64,000 bases of DNA from Pseudomonadota bacterium (GTDB taxonomy: Bacteria; Pseudomonadota; Alphaproteobacteria; Rhizobiales; Rhizobiaceae), in NCBI GenBank assembly GCA_023451735.1, contig JAEXYH010000052.1, positions 59,313-123,312 of the forward strand. The letters are read 5' to 3'. Numbering within the stretch: the stretch's first letter is position 1; each line of letters opens with the position of its first letter. The position numbers and the translations under genes are program-made. The notes below the pieces were generated by a model, which was given only the letters and a program-made list of their open reading frames with translations, did no database searches and was not told the origin of the DNA. Below are positions 35,510 through 44,541 of the stretch, piece by piece.

Positions 35510-35698
35510 GTGGACGAAAAACTCAGCAATGTGGATCCGAAACTGCTTGATCTGCTCGTCTGCCCCCTGACCAAGGGCACGCTTTCACTCGACCGCGAGC
35601 GCAACGAGCTGGTGTCGGACGGCGCACGTCTGGCTTATCCGATCCGGGACGGCATTCCGATCATGCTGGTTTCCGAGGCACGGAAGATCGAGGACTGA
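35510..35698 (+). CDS. Trm112-family protein
   Basis: A 62-residue protein starting at GTG 35510. The core is LLDLLVCPLTKGTLSLDRE, then LAYPIRDGIPIMLVSEAR, the bacterial Trm112/YcaR pattern. Only one of the zinc cysteines of the eukaryotic form is kept, which is normal for this group. Eukaryotic Trm112 activates methyltransferases; the bacterial role is not settled. The 3' end has been copied in a 22-base tandem duplication that includes the stop region. Confidence 0.9.
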   Translation: MDEKLSNVDPKLLDLLVCPLTKGTLSLDRERNELVSDGARLAYPIRDGIPIMLVSEARKIED

Positions 35699-35721
35699 GG
35701 CACGGAAGATCGAGGACTGAG
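35675..35721. repeat. 22-base tandem duplication over the Trm112 gene stop
   Basis: The unit starting at 35675 (gaggcacggaagatcg and six more bases) is repeated exactly from 35697 to 35718, with three bases of a third copy. The first copy encodes the last residues and the stop codon; the second lies just after it. Confidence 0.9.
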
Positions 35722-35797
35722 AATTTTTCTCCCGTTCTTCGTTATCCTCGGTCCTGTTCCTAGGATCGCTCCGCTTTGGTTTTTGGAGACGTGGTCA

Positions 35798-35826
35798 GAT
35801 CCCAGTGACAAGCCTTGGGATGACAG
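35798..35826. repeat. REP-like palindrome, GTCATCC...CTTG...GGATC family
   Basis: On the minus strand it reads GTCATCCCAAGGCTTG followed by TCACTGGGATCTG, an imperfect palindrome. It shares the GTCATCC-n5-CTTG-n-GGATC frame with the arms of the repeat doublet at 44542-44760. It lies between the convergent Trm112 and UbiH-type genes. Confidence 0.6.
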
Positions 35827-35863
35827 GAATGCCTGTTAGCCTTGCCTGCGATCGCTACGCGAA

Positions 35864-37075
35864 TCAGATCTGCTGTCCCGCCAAAAGCTTGGGATTTCCC
35901 TCTGCGCCCGTTCCGGCTGCCTGGGTGATGAAGAAATCCTTCAATTTTGGCATGCGCTCGACGAGGCCGAGGCCGAAATCGCGGGCGATGCGGATCGGGG
36001 TGATGTCATTGGAGAACAGGCGGTTCAGCACGTCCGTGGTAACGCCCATGCGGAACGTATCGAAGCGGCGCCAGGATTGGTAGCGTTCCAGCACGTTGAG
36101 TGAACCGATATCGAGGCCGAGGCGATCTGCCTCGACGATGGTTTCGGCAAGGGCTGCGACATCCTTGAAGCCAAGGTTTAGGCCCTGACCGGAGATCGGG
36201 TGAATGCCGTGAGCGGCGTCGCCCGCCAGGGCGAAACGCGGGGCGACGAAGGCGCGCGACAGCGTCAGGCCAAGCGGAAAGGCCTTGCGGCCACCCACTA
36301 CAGTCAGTTCGCCAAGCTTGTGGCCGAAACGGCGCTGCAATTCATCCTCGAAGACGAGATCGTCAGCTGCGATCAGCCGTTCGGCATCGTCCGTTCGTTC
36401 CGTCCAGACCAGCGACGACCGGTTGTTGGCGAGCGGCAGGATGGCGAAAGGACCGGAGGGAAGAAAATGTTCTTCCGCAACGCCTTCATGCGGTCGTTCG
36501 TGGGCGACCGTGGCGACGATACCCGACTGTCCGTATTGCCAGTTCACGGTACGGATGCCCGCCATGTCGCGCAGCTTCGAGCGGACGCCGTCGCAGGCGA
36601 CGAGAAGTTTCGTCTCGATGGTGGTGCCGTTGGACAGGGTCACGGTGGTGCTGGTGCTCGTCGTGGTAAAGGCCGTGGCGGAAAGTCCATGGCGGATGCT
36701 GATGCCGAGCCGTTCGGCAGCACCCCTCAGGGCTCTCACCATTTCGACATTCGGCACCATATGGGCGAAAGGCTTTCCTTCCTCGATCTCTCCATCGAAG
36801 GTGAGGAAAACCGGGCGCACGGGGTCGGACGTGCGGCTGTCGGTAACGATCATCCTGTTGATCGGCTGTGAGTGGACGAGGATTTCGTCCCAGACGCCAA
36901 GGACGTCAAGCATCTTGCTAGCCGCGGTGATGATCGCGGAGGCGCGCTCATCTTTTTCCCAAACATGTGCCGGAGCCGCCTCGACGACTTCGATGTTGAG
37001 ATGCGGGGCGGCTTGCTTGACGGCGACTGCTGCCGCAAGACCGACATATCCCGCTCCGACGACCATCATGTCCAG
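35864..37075 (-). CDS. UbiH/UbiF/VisC/COQ6-family FAD-dependent hydroxylase
   Basis: About 403 residues. The N-terminal FAD-binding GAGYVGLAAAVA motif is at about residues 6-17, the DG motif at LVACDGVRSKLRD, and the second FAD motif at GDAAHGIHPISGQGLNLGFKD. These define the aromatic-ring hydroxylase family that oxygenates the ubiquinone ring. The start is the Met of MLDMMVVGAG; the first Met of the frame lies three codons upstream. No other ubi gene is adjacent. Which ring position it hydroxylates cannot be told from sequence. Confidence 0.9.
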   Translation of the reverse strand: MDMMVVGAGYVGLAAAVAVKQAAPHLNIEVVEAAPAHVWEKDERASAIITAASKMLDVLGVWDEILVHSQPINRMIVTDSRTSDPVRPVFLTFDGEIEEGKPFAHMVPNVEMVRALRGAAERLGISIRHGLSATAFTTTSTSTTVTLSNGTTIETKLLVACDGVRSKLRDMAGIRTVNWQYGQSGIVATVAHERPHEGVAEEHFLPSGPFAILPLANNRSSLVWTERTDDAERLIAADDLVFEDELQRRFGHKLGELTVVGGRKAFPLGLTLSRAFVAPRFALAGDAAHGIHPISGQGLNLGFKDVAALAETIVEADRLGLDIGSLNVLERYQSWRRFDTFRMGVTTDVLNRLFSNDITPIRIARDFGLGLVERMPKLKDFFITQAAGTGAEGNPKLLAGQQI

Positions 37076-37165
37076 CATCTGCAAGGCTCCCGTCAGTCTT
37101 GTGGTTGTTGATGGGGTGGATATAGATCATCCGGTCACTGCTTCCTATTGCCGGAGTTCGTAAAA

Positions 37166-38044
37166 ATGTCAGGTTCTACCCTCAGCCCGATGGGACAGCT
37201 CATCAGAATACTCGATCTCGAGCAACTGGAGCACAATCTCTATCGGGGCACGAGCCCGGATATCGGTTGGCAGCGGGTGTTCGGAGGGCAGGTGATTGCG
37301 CAGGCGCTGGTGGCCGCCCAGAGGACGGTCGATGCGGACCGTTTCGTGCATTCGCTGCATGCCTATTTCGTCCGTCCGGGTGATCCGAGCGTTCCGATCG
37401 TCTACCAGGTGGAGCGGGTTCGTGATGGTGGAAGTTTTGCCACGCGCCAGGTGCAGGCGATCCAGCATGGACGAGCGATATTTACCCTGTCTGCCTCGTT
37501 CCAGCGGGATGAACAGGGCTACGACCATCAGATTGCCCTGCCGGACGTGCCGGCGCCGGAGGAGCTGATGGATGAAGCCGAGTTCAAGCGGCTTTTCCTG
37601 CCGAAGGCGCCGGAGGCAATTCGTCGCTACTGGGAGCGACCGCGCCCGATCGAACTTCGCCCCACTTCGATGAAGCATTACCTGACAACGGAAAAGCTGG
37701 AGCCGAGGCAGGATATCTGGGTGAGGACAGTCGGCGAGGTGCCGGATGACCGCGGTGTTCAGGCGGCTATCCTTGCCTACCTCTCCGACATGACGCTGCT
37801 TGACGCATCGCTTTATCCGCATGGCACCTCCGTGTTCGATCCGCGGCTGCAGGCGGCAAGTCTCGATCATGCCATGTGGTTTCATCGGCCGATCGCATTC
37901 GATGACTGGCTGCTCTACAGTCAGGAAAGCCCTAGCGCATCGGGTGGTCGCGGCATGACGCGCGGCAGTATCTATACCCGCTCAGGTATTCTTGTCGCAT
38001 CGGTAGCGCAGGAAGGTTTGATTCGTAAAAAGGCAAATGAATAA
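37166..38044 (+). CDS. tesB: Acyl-CoA thioesterase II (TesB)
   Basis: A 292-residue double-hotdog enzyme hydrolysing acyl-CoA to free acid and CoA. Visible motifs: GWQRVFGGQVIAQALVAAQRT (about residues 33-53, shown here only in part as GWQRVFGGQV), the HSLHAYFVRPGD segment, and the C-terminal half with DHAMWFHRP and TRGSIYTRSG. The Asp of the second domain (SLDHAMWFH) and the Thr/Gln positions fit TesB. ATG 37166 follows GGAG; TTG 37148 would add six residues. It is monocistronic, divergent from the UbiH-type gene, with a strong hairpin after it. Confidence 0.93.
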   Translation: MSGSTLSPMGQLIRILDLEQLEHNLYRGTSPDIGWQRVFGGQVIAQALVAAQRTVDADRFVHSLHAYFVRPGDPSVPIVYQVERVRDGGSFATRQVQAIQHGRAIFTLSASFQRDEQGYDHQIALPDVPAPEELMDEAEFKRLFLPKAPEAIRRYWERPRPIELRPTSMKHYLTTEKLEPRQDIWVRTVGEVPDDRGVQAAILAYLSDMTLLDASLYPHGTSVFDPRLQAASLDHAMWFHRPIAFDDWLLYSQESPSASGGRGMTRGSIYTRSGILVASVAQEGLIRKKANE

Positions 38045-38074
38045 ATTTTGCGCAAAAAAATCAAAATGCACATA

Positions 38075-38101
38075 AATTGGGCGCTCCTGTGGCGCCCAAT
38101 T
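38075..38101 (+). terminator. Hairpin terminator after tesB
   Basis: AATTGGGCGC (38075-38084) pairs perfectly with GCGCCCAATT (38092-38101) around a seven-base loop, followed by gctttattt. The stem is strong, the T tract weak. Confidence 0.7.
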
Positions 38102-38165
38102 GCTTTATTTCCGCAGGTTGATATTTCATCCCTTATTTTTCAAAGACTTAATTTCAATCTCAAAC

Positions 38166-38180
38166 TGGCACGCCCTTTGA
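38166..38180 (+). promoter_or_regulatory. Sigma-54-type promoter candidate for glnK-amtB
   Basis: TGGCAC-N5-TTGA at 38166-38180 matches the -24/-12 consensus TGGCAC-N5-TTGC except for the last base. It lies about 85 bases before glnK, a gene pair known to be NtrC/sigma-54 controlled in rhizobia. I found no convincing NtrC sites upstream. Confidence 0.6.
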
Positions 38181-38263
38181 ATGTAGAGGCTCAGTCGCAG
38201 GCTTAGGTGCCGGTGATGAGGAGAGTCGGCCTTTGGCCGAAATAACAAAGGATGGGAAGCCAG

Positions 38264-38602
38264 ATGAAAATCGTGATGGCCATTATCAAGCCGTTCAAGC
38301 TCGATGAGGTGCGCGAAGCACTCACGGCTGTCGGTATCCAGGGCCTGACCGTTACCGAAGTCAAAGGTTACGGACGCCAGAAGGGACATACCGAAATCTA
38401 TCGCGGCACTGAATATGCCGTCAGTTTTCTGCCCAAATTGAAGATCGAGATCGCCGTGTCCGCCGACCTAGTGGAAAAGGCAATCGAGGCGATCGCCTCT
38501 TCCGCGAAGACCGGCCAGATCGGGGATGGCAAGATCTTCGTTTATTCGATCGAGCAGGCCGTGCGCATCCGTACCGGCGAAACCAACACAGAAGCGCTCT
38601 AA
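38264..38602 (+). CDS. glnK: Nitrogen regulatory PII protein GlnK
   Basis: A 112-residue trimeric signal protein. It begins MKIVMAIIKPFKLDEVREAL; the T-loop carries the uridylylation site Tyr51 in RGTEYAV, and the ATP-binding GYGRQKGHTEIYRG and C-terminal GDGKIFVYSIEQAVRIRTGE are intact. GlnK binds ATP/ADP and 2-oxoglutarate and blocks AmtB when nitrogen is plentiful. An ATG four codons upstream is unlikely. It is directly followed by amtB. Confidence 0.96.
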   Translation: MKIVMAIIKPFKLDEVREALTAVGIQGLTVTEVKGYGRQKGHTEIYRGTEYAVSFLPKLKIEIAVSADLVEKAIEAIASSAKTGQIGDGKIFVYSIEQAVRIRTGETNTEAL

Positions 38603-38630
38603 GCACGGCTTTCAGGGGAGTTTTCAAACC

Positions 38631-39992
38631 ATGCAATTGACAAAGATTTCCAACCTCGGACGCATGGGCGCAGCTGCTGCAGCCCTGTTTGCGCCGGTTG
38701 TCGCTTTCGCGCAGGAAGCTGCTGCACCTGCCGCCGAAGCTGCTGCAGCCGCTCCGGTTCCTGACAAGGCTGATACCGCCTTCATGTTCCTTTGCACCCT
38801 TCTGGTGTTCTTCATGATCATGCCGGGCATTGCGTTGTTCTACGGCGGTCTCGTCCGCTCGAAGAACATGCTCTCCGTGCTGATGCAGTGCACCGTCGTC
38901 GGTTCCTCCATCATGCTCGTCTGGGTCATCTACGGTTATTCATTCGCTTTCGGCGGCGGCACCTCCGCTTTCTGGGGTGGTACGGCCAAGATGTTCCTCT
39001 CGGGCGTCACGGTCGATACGACCGCCACGACCTTCACCGACGGCGTCGTCATTCCAGAATTCATCTTCATGCTGTTCCAGATGACCTTTGCGGCCCTCAC
39101 ACCGGTTCTGATCGTCGGCGCCTTTGCCGAGCGTATCAAGTTCTCGGCCGCGGTCCTGTTCTGCCTGCTTTGGGTCACCTTCGTCTATTTCCCGATCGCT
39201 CACATGGTCTGGGACGCAAATGGCCTGATCTTTGGCTGGGGCGCGCTTGACTTCGCCGGCGGCACTGTCGTTCACATCAATGCCGGTCTTGCAGGCCTCA
39301 TCGGCGCGATCATGGTCGGCAAGCGTACCGGTTTCGGCAAGGACATGATGGCTCCGCATTCGATGACGCTGACGCTCGTCGGTTCCGCCATGCTGTGGCT
39401 CGGCTGGTTCGGCTTCAATGCCGGCTCGAACCTTGAAGCTTCGGGCGGCGCGATGCTCGCAACCGTCAATACCTTCCTTGCAACCGCGGCAGCCGTCGTT
39501 TCCTGGTCGGTCGTCGAAACCTTTACCCGCGGCAAGGCTTCGCTGCTCGGCGCCGTTTCGGGCATGATTGCCGGCCTCGTCGCCATCACGCCTGCTGCCG
39601 GCATTGCCGGCCCGATGGGCGCGATCATCATGGGTCTGCTCGTTTCGCCGATCTGCTACTTCTTCGTCTCGGTGGTGAAGAACAAGTTCGGCTATGACGA
39701 CACGGCCGACGTGTTCGGCGTGCATGGTGCAGGCGGCCTGTTCGGCGCGCTCGCAACCGGCATCTTCGCATCCTCGTCGCTCGGCGGCATCGGTTATGCC
39801 GAAGGTGTCACCATGGGCGGCCAGTTCATGACCCAGGTCTGGGCCGTGGTTGTCACCATCCTGTGGTGCGGTATCGGTTCGATCATCCTCTACAAAATTG
39901 TCGACCTGATCGTTGGTCTGCGCGTCCCGGTCGAAGCCGAACGCGAAGGTCTCGACCTCTCTGCCCACGGCGAATCCGCCTATCACAGCTAA
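38631..39992 (+). CDS. amtB: Ammonium transporter AmtB
   Basis: A 453-residue ammonium channel in the inner membrane. A signal peptide with an Ala-rich spacer (about residues 1-45) is followed by eleven membrane helices. The pore twin histidines are in DFAGGTVVHINAG and DVFGVHGAGG, and the Phe gate sits around the first helices. ATG 38631 follows AGGGGAG. It forms the classic glnK-amtB operon; GlnK plugs the pore by its T-loop when nitrogen is in excess. Confidence 0.97.
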   Translation: MQLTKISNLGRMGAAAAALFAPVVAFAQEAAAPAAEAAAAAPVPDKADTAFMFLCTLLVFFMIMPGIALFYGGLVRSKNMLSVLMQCTVVGSSIMLVWVIYGYSFAFGGGTSAFWGGTAKMFLSGVTVDTTATTFTDGVVIPEFIFMLFQMTFAALTPVLIVGAFAERIKFSAAVLFCLLWVTFVYFPIAHMVWDANGLIFGWGALDFAGGTVVHINAGLAGLIGAIMVGKRTGFGKDMMAPHSMTLTLVGSAMLWLGWFGFNAGSNLEASGGAMLATVNTFLATAAAVVSWSVVETFTRGKASLLGAVSGMIAGLVAITPAAGIAGPMGAIIMGLLVSPICYFFVSVVKNKFGYDDTADVFGVHGAGGLFGALATGIFASSSLGGIGYAEGVTMGGQFMTQVWAVVVTILWCGIGSIILYKIVDLIVGLRVPVEAEREGLDLSAHGESAYHS

Positions 39993-40039
39993 GAGGGCAG
40001 GCCGGCTTCAACCGGCCCGATCCTTCATCAAAAATGAGC

Positions 40040-40066
40040 TGGCCCGGCCTTGTGTCGGGCCATTTT
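40040..40066 (+). terminator. Terminator after amtB
   Basis: TGGCCCG (40040-40046) pairs with CGGGCCA (40056-40062), followed by TTTT. Confidence 0.85.
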
Positions 40067-40202
40067 CGTGTGCGGAAGCCGCCAATGACGCATCTGGTTA
40101 AAGCTGCATTAACCATCACCGCGTTACCTTGACTTGGAATTGTGCGACGGCATCTGCCGGATTGCGCATCCTATTTCTTTTCACAGGCGGCGGGCAGACA
40201 CG

Positions 40203-42893
40203 ATGAGCAGAAGCAGTTCGGCGGCATTGGCAAACCGGTCAACCCGCTCGGTTCTCAGCTCCTTCGTGCTCAGGCAGGCGCTGGCTCTGTTGGGTTTTGG
40301 TATTTTCCTGGGTCTCGCACTTGCGGTCGCATCCCTTGCCACCTGGAATGTCGCCGATCCGAGCTTCTCGTATGCCACCGACAATGCGCCGACCAATATT
40401 CTCGGCTTCGGCGGTGCAGCTTTTGCCGACCTGATGATGCAGTTTCTCGGGCTTGCCTGCATTCTGGCGCTTCTGCCCGTACTTTCCTTCGCTCTGGCGC
40501 TGATTTCGGGCCGCCGTTTCGATCGCATTCCGGCGCGGCTTGCTGCCTGGGGGGGCGGCACGATTCTCGCTTCCGCCACGCTCGGCTGTTTTCCCGCGCC
40601 GCAGACTTGGCCGATCCCGAACGGTATCGGCGGCGTTATCGGCGATATGATCCTGCGTTTTCCGGCGTTGTTCGTCGGTGCCTATCCGACAGGCGTGGTC
40701 GCCATGGTGCTAGGCGGTGTCTTCACCATTCCCTGCATCTGGCTGATGCTGTTTGCTTCGGGTCTTGTTGGAGATCCACTTGAACTCGATGCGCCGGAAG
40801 ACGATGACCAGCCCGTCGCGGCGGTGGTCTCACGCGCGCGACGAGATGAAGAGGAAGACGACGAGGACGACGGCAGTTTCCTCGAGCGTATCCTGCCGCT
40901 CGGCCTTGCCGCGCATTACTGGTACATCACCCAGGCCCGTCTGCGCCGCATGGTGGGCTTGAAGCCGCGTGTGCGCCAGGCATTCGATCAGCCCTATGAT
41001 TTCAACGAGGACGAATTCGGCACCCTGAACGAACCCGTTCGGGCGAAAGCAGCCGGGCGCGACACGAGCCGAATGGAGCCCTCGCTCGACGGTGCAGGTG
41101 AACGCGTTGCCGGCAATCCACGCCGGGTGGTTTCGGCTCCGCCGATTAACGGCAACGATCACGATGACGACCCGCCGTTCGATATGGACGATATGCACCG
41201 CCGGCCGGCCGGTATCCTTTCCGACGATGAGGACGACGACACTCCGTTCGTGACCTCGCGAGCCCCCCAGTCCAGCGGTCGTTCGCCGCGGGTTGCCCCT
41301 GCCGCTGCTGCGCCGAAACCCAGTGCACGGGTCTCGCGCGATGCCCAGGGTTCGTTTATCCGTCCTGACGGTTTCCAGCTTCCTTCCGTGCATCTGCTGG
41401 CCGAACCGAAGGCCGTTGCCCGCGATGCAACCCTTTCGGCTGATGCGCTTGAACAGAATGCCCGCATGCTGGAAGGCGTGCTGGAGGATTTCGGCGTCAA
41501 GGGCGAGATCATCCATGTGCGCCCCGGTCCGGTCGTGACGCTCTATGAGCTTGAGCCGGCGCCGGGCATCAAGTCGTCCCGCGTCATCGGCCTTGCGGAC
41601 GATATCGCTCGTTCGATGAGCGCGATCGCCGCGCGTGTCGCCGTCGTGCCCGGCCGCAACGCGATCGGTATCGAACTGCCGAACCGCACCCGCGAAACGG
41701 TCTACCTGCGCGAGATGATCGGCTCGAAGGATTTCGAGACCAGCAAGGCTAAGCTCGCCATGGCGCTGGGCAAGACAATCGGCGGTGAGCCGGTCGTGGC
41801 CGACCTCGCCAAGATGCCTCACCTTCTCGTTGCCGGTACGACCGGTTCGGGTAAGTCGGTTGCCATCAACACGATGATCCTGTCGCTTCTTTATCGCTAC
41901 ACGCCGGAGAAGTGCCGCCTGATCATGATCGACCCAAAAATGCTGGAACTCTCCGTCTATGACGGCATTCCGCATCTGCTTTCCCCGGTCGTCACGGATC
42001 CGAAAAAGGCCGTCGTTGCGCTCAAATGGACCGTCCGCGAGATGGAAGAGCGCTACAAGAAGATGTCTAAGATCGGCGTGCGCAATATCGACGGCTTCAA
42101 TTCCCGCGTAGAGCAGGCGAAGGACAAGGGCGAGATATTGACTCGCACCGTGCAGACCGGCTTCGACCGCCAGACGGGCGAGGCGATGTACGAGACGGAG
42201 GAGTTCGATCTCGAGCCGATGCCCTACATCGTCGTCATCATCGACGAAATGGCCGACCTGATGATGGTGGCCGGCAAGGATATCGAAGGCGCCGTGCAGC
42301 GCTTGGCGCAGATGGCGCGTGCAGCCGGCATCCATGTCATCATGGCGACGCAGCGTCCGTCCGTCGACGTGATCACTGGCACGATCAAGGCCAACTTCCC
42401 GACCCGTATCTCCTTCCAGGTGACGTCGAAGATCGACAGCCGTACGATCCTGGGCGAACAGGGTGCCGAACAGCTGCTCGGCCAGGGCGACATGCTCTAT
42501 ATGGCCGGCGGCGGTCGCATCCAGCGCGTCCATGGCCCGTTCGTTTCGGATAACGAAGTCGAGGAGATCGTCGCCTACTTGAAAACTCAAGGTGCGCCCC
42601 AATATCTCGAAGCGATCACGGCCGATGACGATGATGAAGACGGCGGTGGCGGCGGCCCGGCGGGCACGTCCAATCTGTCGGATTCGGACGATCCATACGA
42701 TCAGGCCGTTGCGATCGTTTTGCGGGATGGAAAGGCTTCGACTTCTTACATTCAGCGGCGTCTCGGTATCGGTTACAACCGCGCCGCATCGCTGATCGAG
42801 CGGATGGAGAAAGAAGGATTGATCGGACCGGCAAACCATGCCGGCAAACGGGAAATCCTGGTGCCGACAGAAGCCGACGTGCTGGAGCGGTAA
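40203..42893 (+). CDS. ftsK: DNA translocase FtsK
   Basis: An 896-residue septal DNA pump. Four membrane helices (about residues 25-200) anchor it at the division site. A Pro/Asp-rich linker (about 210-395) is much shorter than in E. coli. The RecA-like motor has Walker A GTTGSGKS (about 545-552), DPKMLELS and the Walker B IVVIIDEMADLM. The gamma winged helix at the end (YDQAVAIVLRDGKASTSYIQ) recognises KOPS-type sites. ATG 40203 is the first Met before the hydrophobic part; upstream extension is unlikely. It is followed by a lolA-type gene, as often in alphaproteobacteria. Confidence 0.96.
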   Translation: MSRSSSAALANRSTRSVLSSFVLRQALALLGFGIFLGLALAVASLATWNVADPSFSYATDNAPTNILGFGGAAFADLMMQFLGLACILALLPVLSFALALISGRRFDRIPARLAAWGGGTILASATLGCFPAPQTWPIPNGIGGVIGDMILRFPALFVGAYPTGVVAMVLGGVFTIPCIWLMLFASGLVGDPLELDAPEDDDQPVAAVVSRARRDEEEDDEDDGSFLERILPLGLAAHYWYITQARLRRMVGLKPRVRQAFDQPYDFNEDEFGTLNEPVRAKAAGRDTSRMEPSLDGAGERVAGNPRRVVSAPPINGNDHDDDPPFDMDDMHRRPAGILSDDEDDDTPFVTSRAPQSSGRSPRVAPAAAAPKPSARVSRDAQGSFIRPDGFQLPSVHLLAEPKAVARDATLSADALEQNARMLEGVLEDFGVKGEIIHVRPGPVVTLYELEPAPGIKSSRVIGLADDIARSMSAIAARVAVVPGRNAIGIELPNRTRETVYLREMIGSKDFETSKAKLAMALGKTIGGEPVVADLAKMPHLLVAGTTGSGKSVAINTMILSLLYRYTPEKCRLIMIDPKMLELSVYDGIPHLLSPVVTDPKKAVVALKWTVREMEERYKKMSKIGVRNIDGFNSRVEQAKDKGEILTRTVQTGFDRQTGEAMYETEEFDLEPMPYIVVIIDEMADLMMVAGKDIEGAVQRLAQMARAAGIHVIMATQRPSVDVITGTIKANFPTRISFQVTSKIDSRTILGEQGAEQLLGQGDMLYMAGGGRIQRVHGPFVSDNEVEEIVAYLKTQGAPQYLEAITADDDDEDGGGGGPAGTSNLSDSDDPYDQAVAIVLRDGKASTSYIQRRLGIGYNRAASLIERMEKEGLIGPANHAGKREILVPTEADVLER

Positions 42894-42977
42894 GTCTTTC
42901 GTGATTGAACGACGCGGGCCTTGGCCCGTCATCAAGCCGCCGCGTTTGCGGCCCAGTGCATTCGGATGGAGACCAGA

Positions 42978-43625
42978 ATGACCAAAGAAAAGACAGCTCT
43001 TTCCCTCCGGATGGATCGCAGACAGTTTTCCGCAGGCCTGTTCGGCCTCGCCGCGTCGGCCATGCTGCCGTCGATGGCGTCTGCTCAAAGCGCGAGCGGT
43101 GCGGCGGCCCAGAAGATCGCCGACCATTTTTCCTCGGTGAAGACAATGCTGGGTGAATTCGTCCAGTTCGGCCCGCGCGGTGAGCAGACGGGTGGAAAAT
43201 TCTATATCGAGCGCCCCGGCAAACTTCGCTTCAACTTCGAAGACCCTTCGCCGCTACGCGTCATTTCCGACGGAAAGAACGTGGTCGTCGGCAATATCAA
43301 ACTGAAGACCTGGGATCTCTATCCGCTGTCCAAGACGCCGCTGACCCTGCTTCTGGCCGACAGGATCGACCTTTCCAACGATGCCGTGCGCGGAGTGAAG
43401 GAAGAGAGCGATCTCACTACGATCGTGCTCGGCAACAAGACGATCTTCGGCGATTCGACCATTACGATGATGTTCGACAGCAAGACCTACGATCTGCGCC
43501 AGTGGACGATCACCGACAACCAGGGCAAGGACACGTCAGTCATGATTTACAACGTCAAAACCGGCGTCGGCTTCGACGAGAAGGTGTTTGCGATCGATTA
43601 TGCCGAGGTTCGCGGCCGCGGGTAG
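42978..43625 (+). CDS. LolA-like outer-membrane lipoprotein carrier protein
   Basis: A 215-residue periplasmic protein. The N-terminus has a twin-arginine-like RRQFSAGLFGLAAS signal with cleavage after ASA (about residue 34). The mature part begins with a helix and then GEFVQFGPRGEQTGGKFYIE and RPGKLRFNFEDPSPL, the open beta-barrel pattern of LolA that shields lipoprotein acyl chains on the way to LolB. ATG 42978 follows GGAG. A terminator follows; the position between ftsK and xthA is conserved in rhizobia. Confidence 0.9.
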   Translation: MTKEKTALSLRMDRRQFSAGLFGLAASAMLPSMASAQSASGAAAQKIADHFSSVKTMLGEFVQFGPRGEQTGGKFYIERPGKLRFNFEDPSPLRVISDGKNVVVGNIKLKTWDLYPLSKTPLTLLLADRIDLSNDAVRGVKEESDLTTIVLGNKTIFGDSTITMMFDSKTYDLRQWTITDNQGKDTSVMIYNVKTGVGFDEKVFAIDYAEVRGRG

Positions 43626-43648
43626 GCTTCACATCATCGGGCTATATA

Positions 43649-43675
43649 GGGGCTGCGACATTCGCGGCCCTTTTT
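43649..43675 (+). terminator. Terminator after the lolA-type gene
   Basis: GGGCTGCG (43650-43657) pairs with CGCGGCCC (43663-43670) with one G-T pair, followed by TTTTT. Confidence 0.85.
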
Positions 43676-43729
43676 GCTTCTCATGATTTGCAAAATCGCC
43701 TAGACCTCGGCGGACAATCGAGGTTCTCC

Positions 43730-44530
43730 ATGACATTCTCCCTGACCACCTGGAATATCAACTCGGTACGCCTGCGCATGCCGATCGTGCAGCAGTTCAT
43801 CGTCCGCAACCAGCCGGATATTCTGTGCCTGCAGGAAATCAAATGCCAGGAGCCGGAGTTTCCCTACCAGCCGCTGAAGGATCTCGGCTACGAACATATC
43901 ATCGTGCATGGCCAGAAGGGCTATCATGGCGTGGCCATCGCCTCGAAGATCCCGCTTCTCGAAGACCATCGGCAGAATTATTGCGGCATGGGCGATGCGC
44001 GGCATATCTCGGCGCTGTTCGAGCGTGGCTCGCGCCGCATCCGCCTGCATAATTTCTATGTGCCGGCGGGCGGCGACGAGCCGGACCGGGCGATCAATCC
44101 GAAATTCGGCCACAAACTGGATTTCGTGGAAGAGATGAAGGCGCTGAAGGCGGATATGCCGGGCGTTTCGTCGATCCTGGTCGGCGATCTCAATATCGCG
44201 CCGCTGGAACACGATGTCTGGTCGCACAAGCAACTCCTGAAGATTGTCAGCCATACGCCGGTCGAGACAGAGGGCATGAAGGACTTGATCGCCAAGGGAG
44301 GCTGGCTGGATCTGATGCGCCAGCACACGCCGGAGCCGGAAAAGATCTATACTTGGTGGAGCTATCGCGCCAAGGACTGGGAAGCGGCAAACAAGGGCCG
44401 GCGCCTCGACCACGTCTGGTCGTCGCCGGAGCTTGGGCCTTTTCTGGATCGGATCGAGATTCTGAAGGAAGCGCGGGGCTGGAACCAGCCTTCCGACCAC
44501 GTGCCGGTGACGGCGGTGTTCAAATTCTGA
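43730..44530 (+). CDS. xthA: Exodeoxyribonuclease III (XthA)
   Basis: A 266-residue DNase of the exonuclease III/AP-endonuclease family. Motifs: the start LTTWNINSVRLR, metal-binding CLQEIKCQ (Glu), HNFYVPAGGDEPD, the catalytic GDLNIAP and the final SDHVPVTAVF with the His. It repairs AP sites and removes 3' blocking groups. ATG 43730 follows GAGG; the longer frame upstream would overlap the lolA-type gene. It is monocistronic and ends before a repeat doublet. Confidence 0.95.
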   Translation: MTFSLTTWNINSVRLRMPIVQQFIVRNQPDILCLQEIKCQEPEFPYQPLKDLGYEHIIVHGQKGYHGVAIASKIPLLEDHRQNYCGMGDARHISALFERGSRRIRLHNFYVPAGGDEPDRAINPKFGHKLDFVEEMKALKADMPGVSSILVGDLNIAPLEHDVWSHKQLLKIVSHTPVETEGMKDLIAKGGWLDLMRQHTPEPEKIYTWWSYRAKDWEAANKGRRLDHVWSSPELGPFLDRIEILKEARGWNQPSDHVPVTAVFKF

Positions 44531-44541
44531 GGCTTACCTGG

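Noticed and set aside
40830..43127. 765-codon open frame on the minus strand
   Set aside because: Antisense to ftsK and the start of the lolA-type gene, both with clear motifs.
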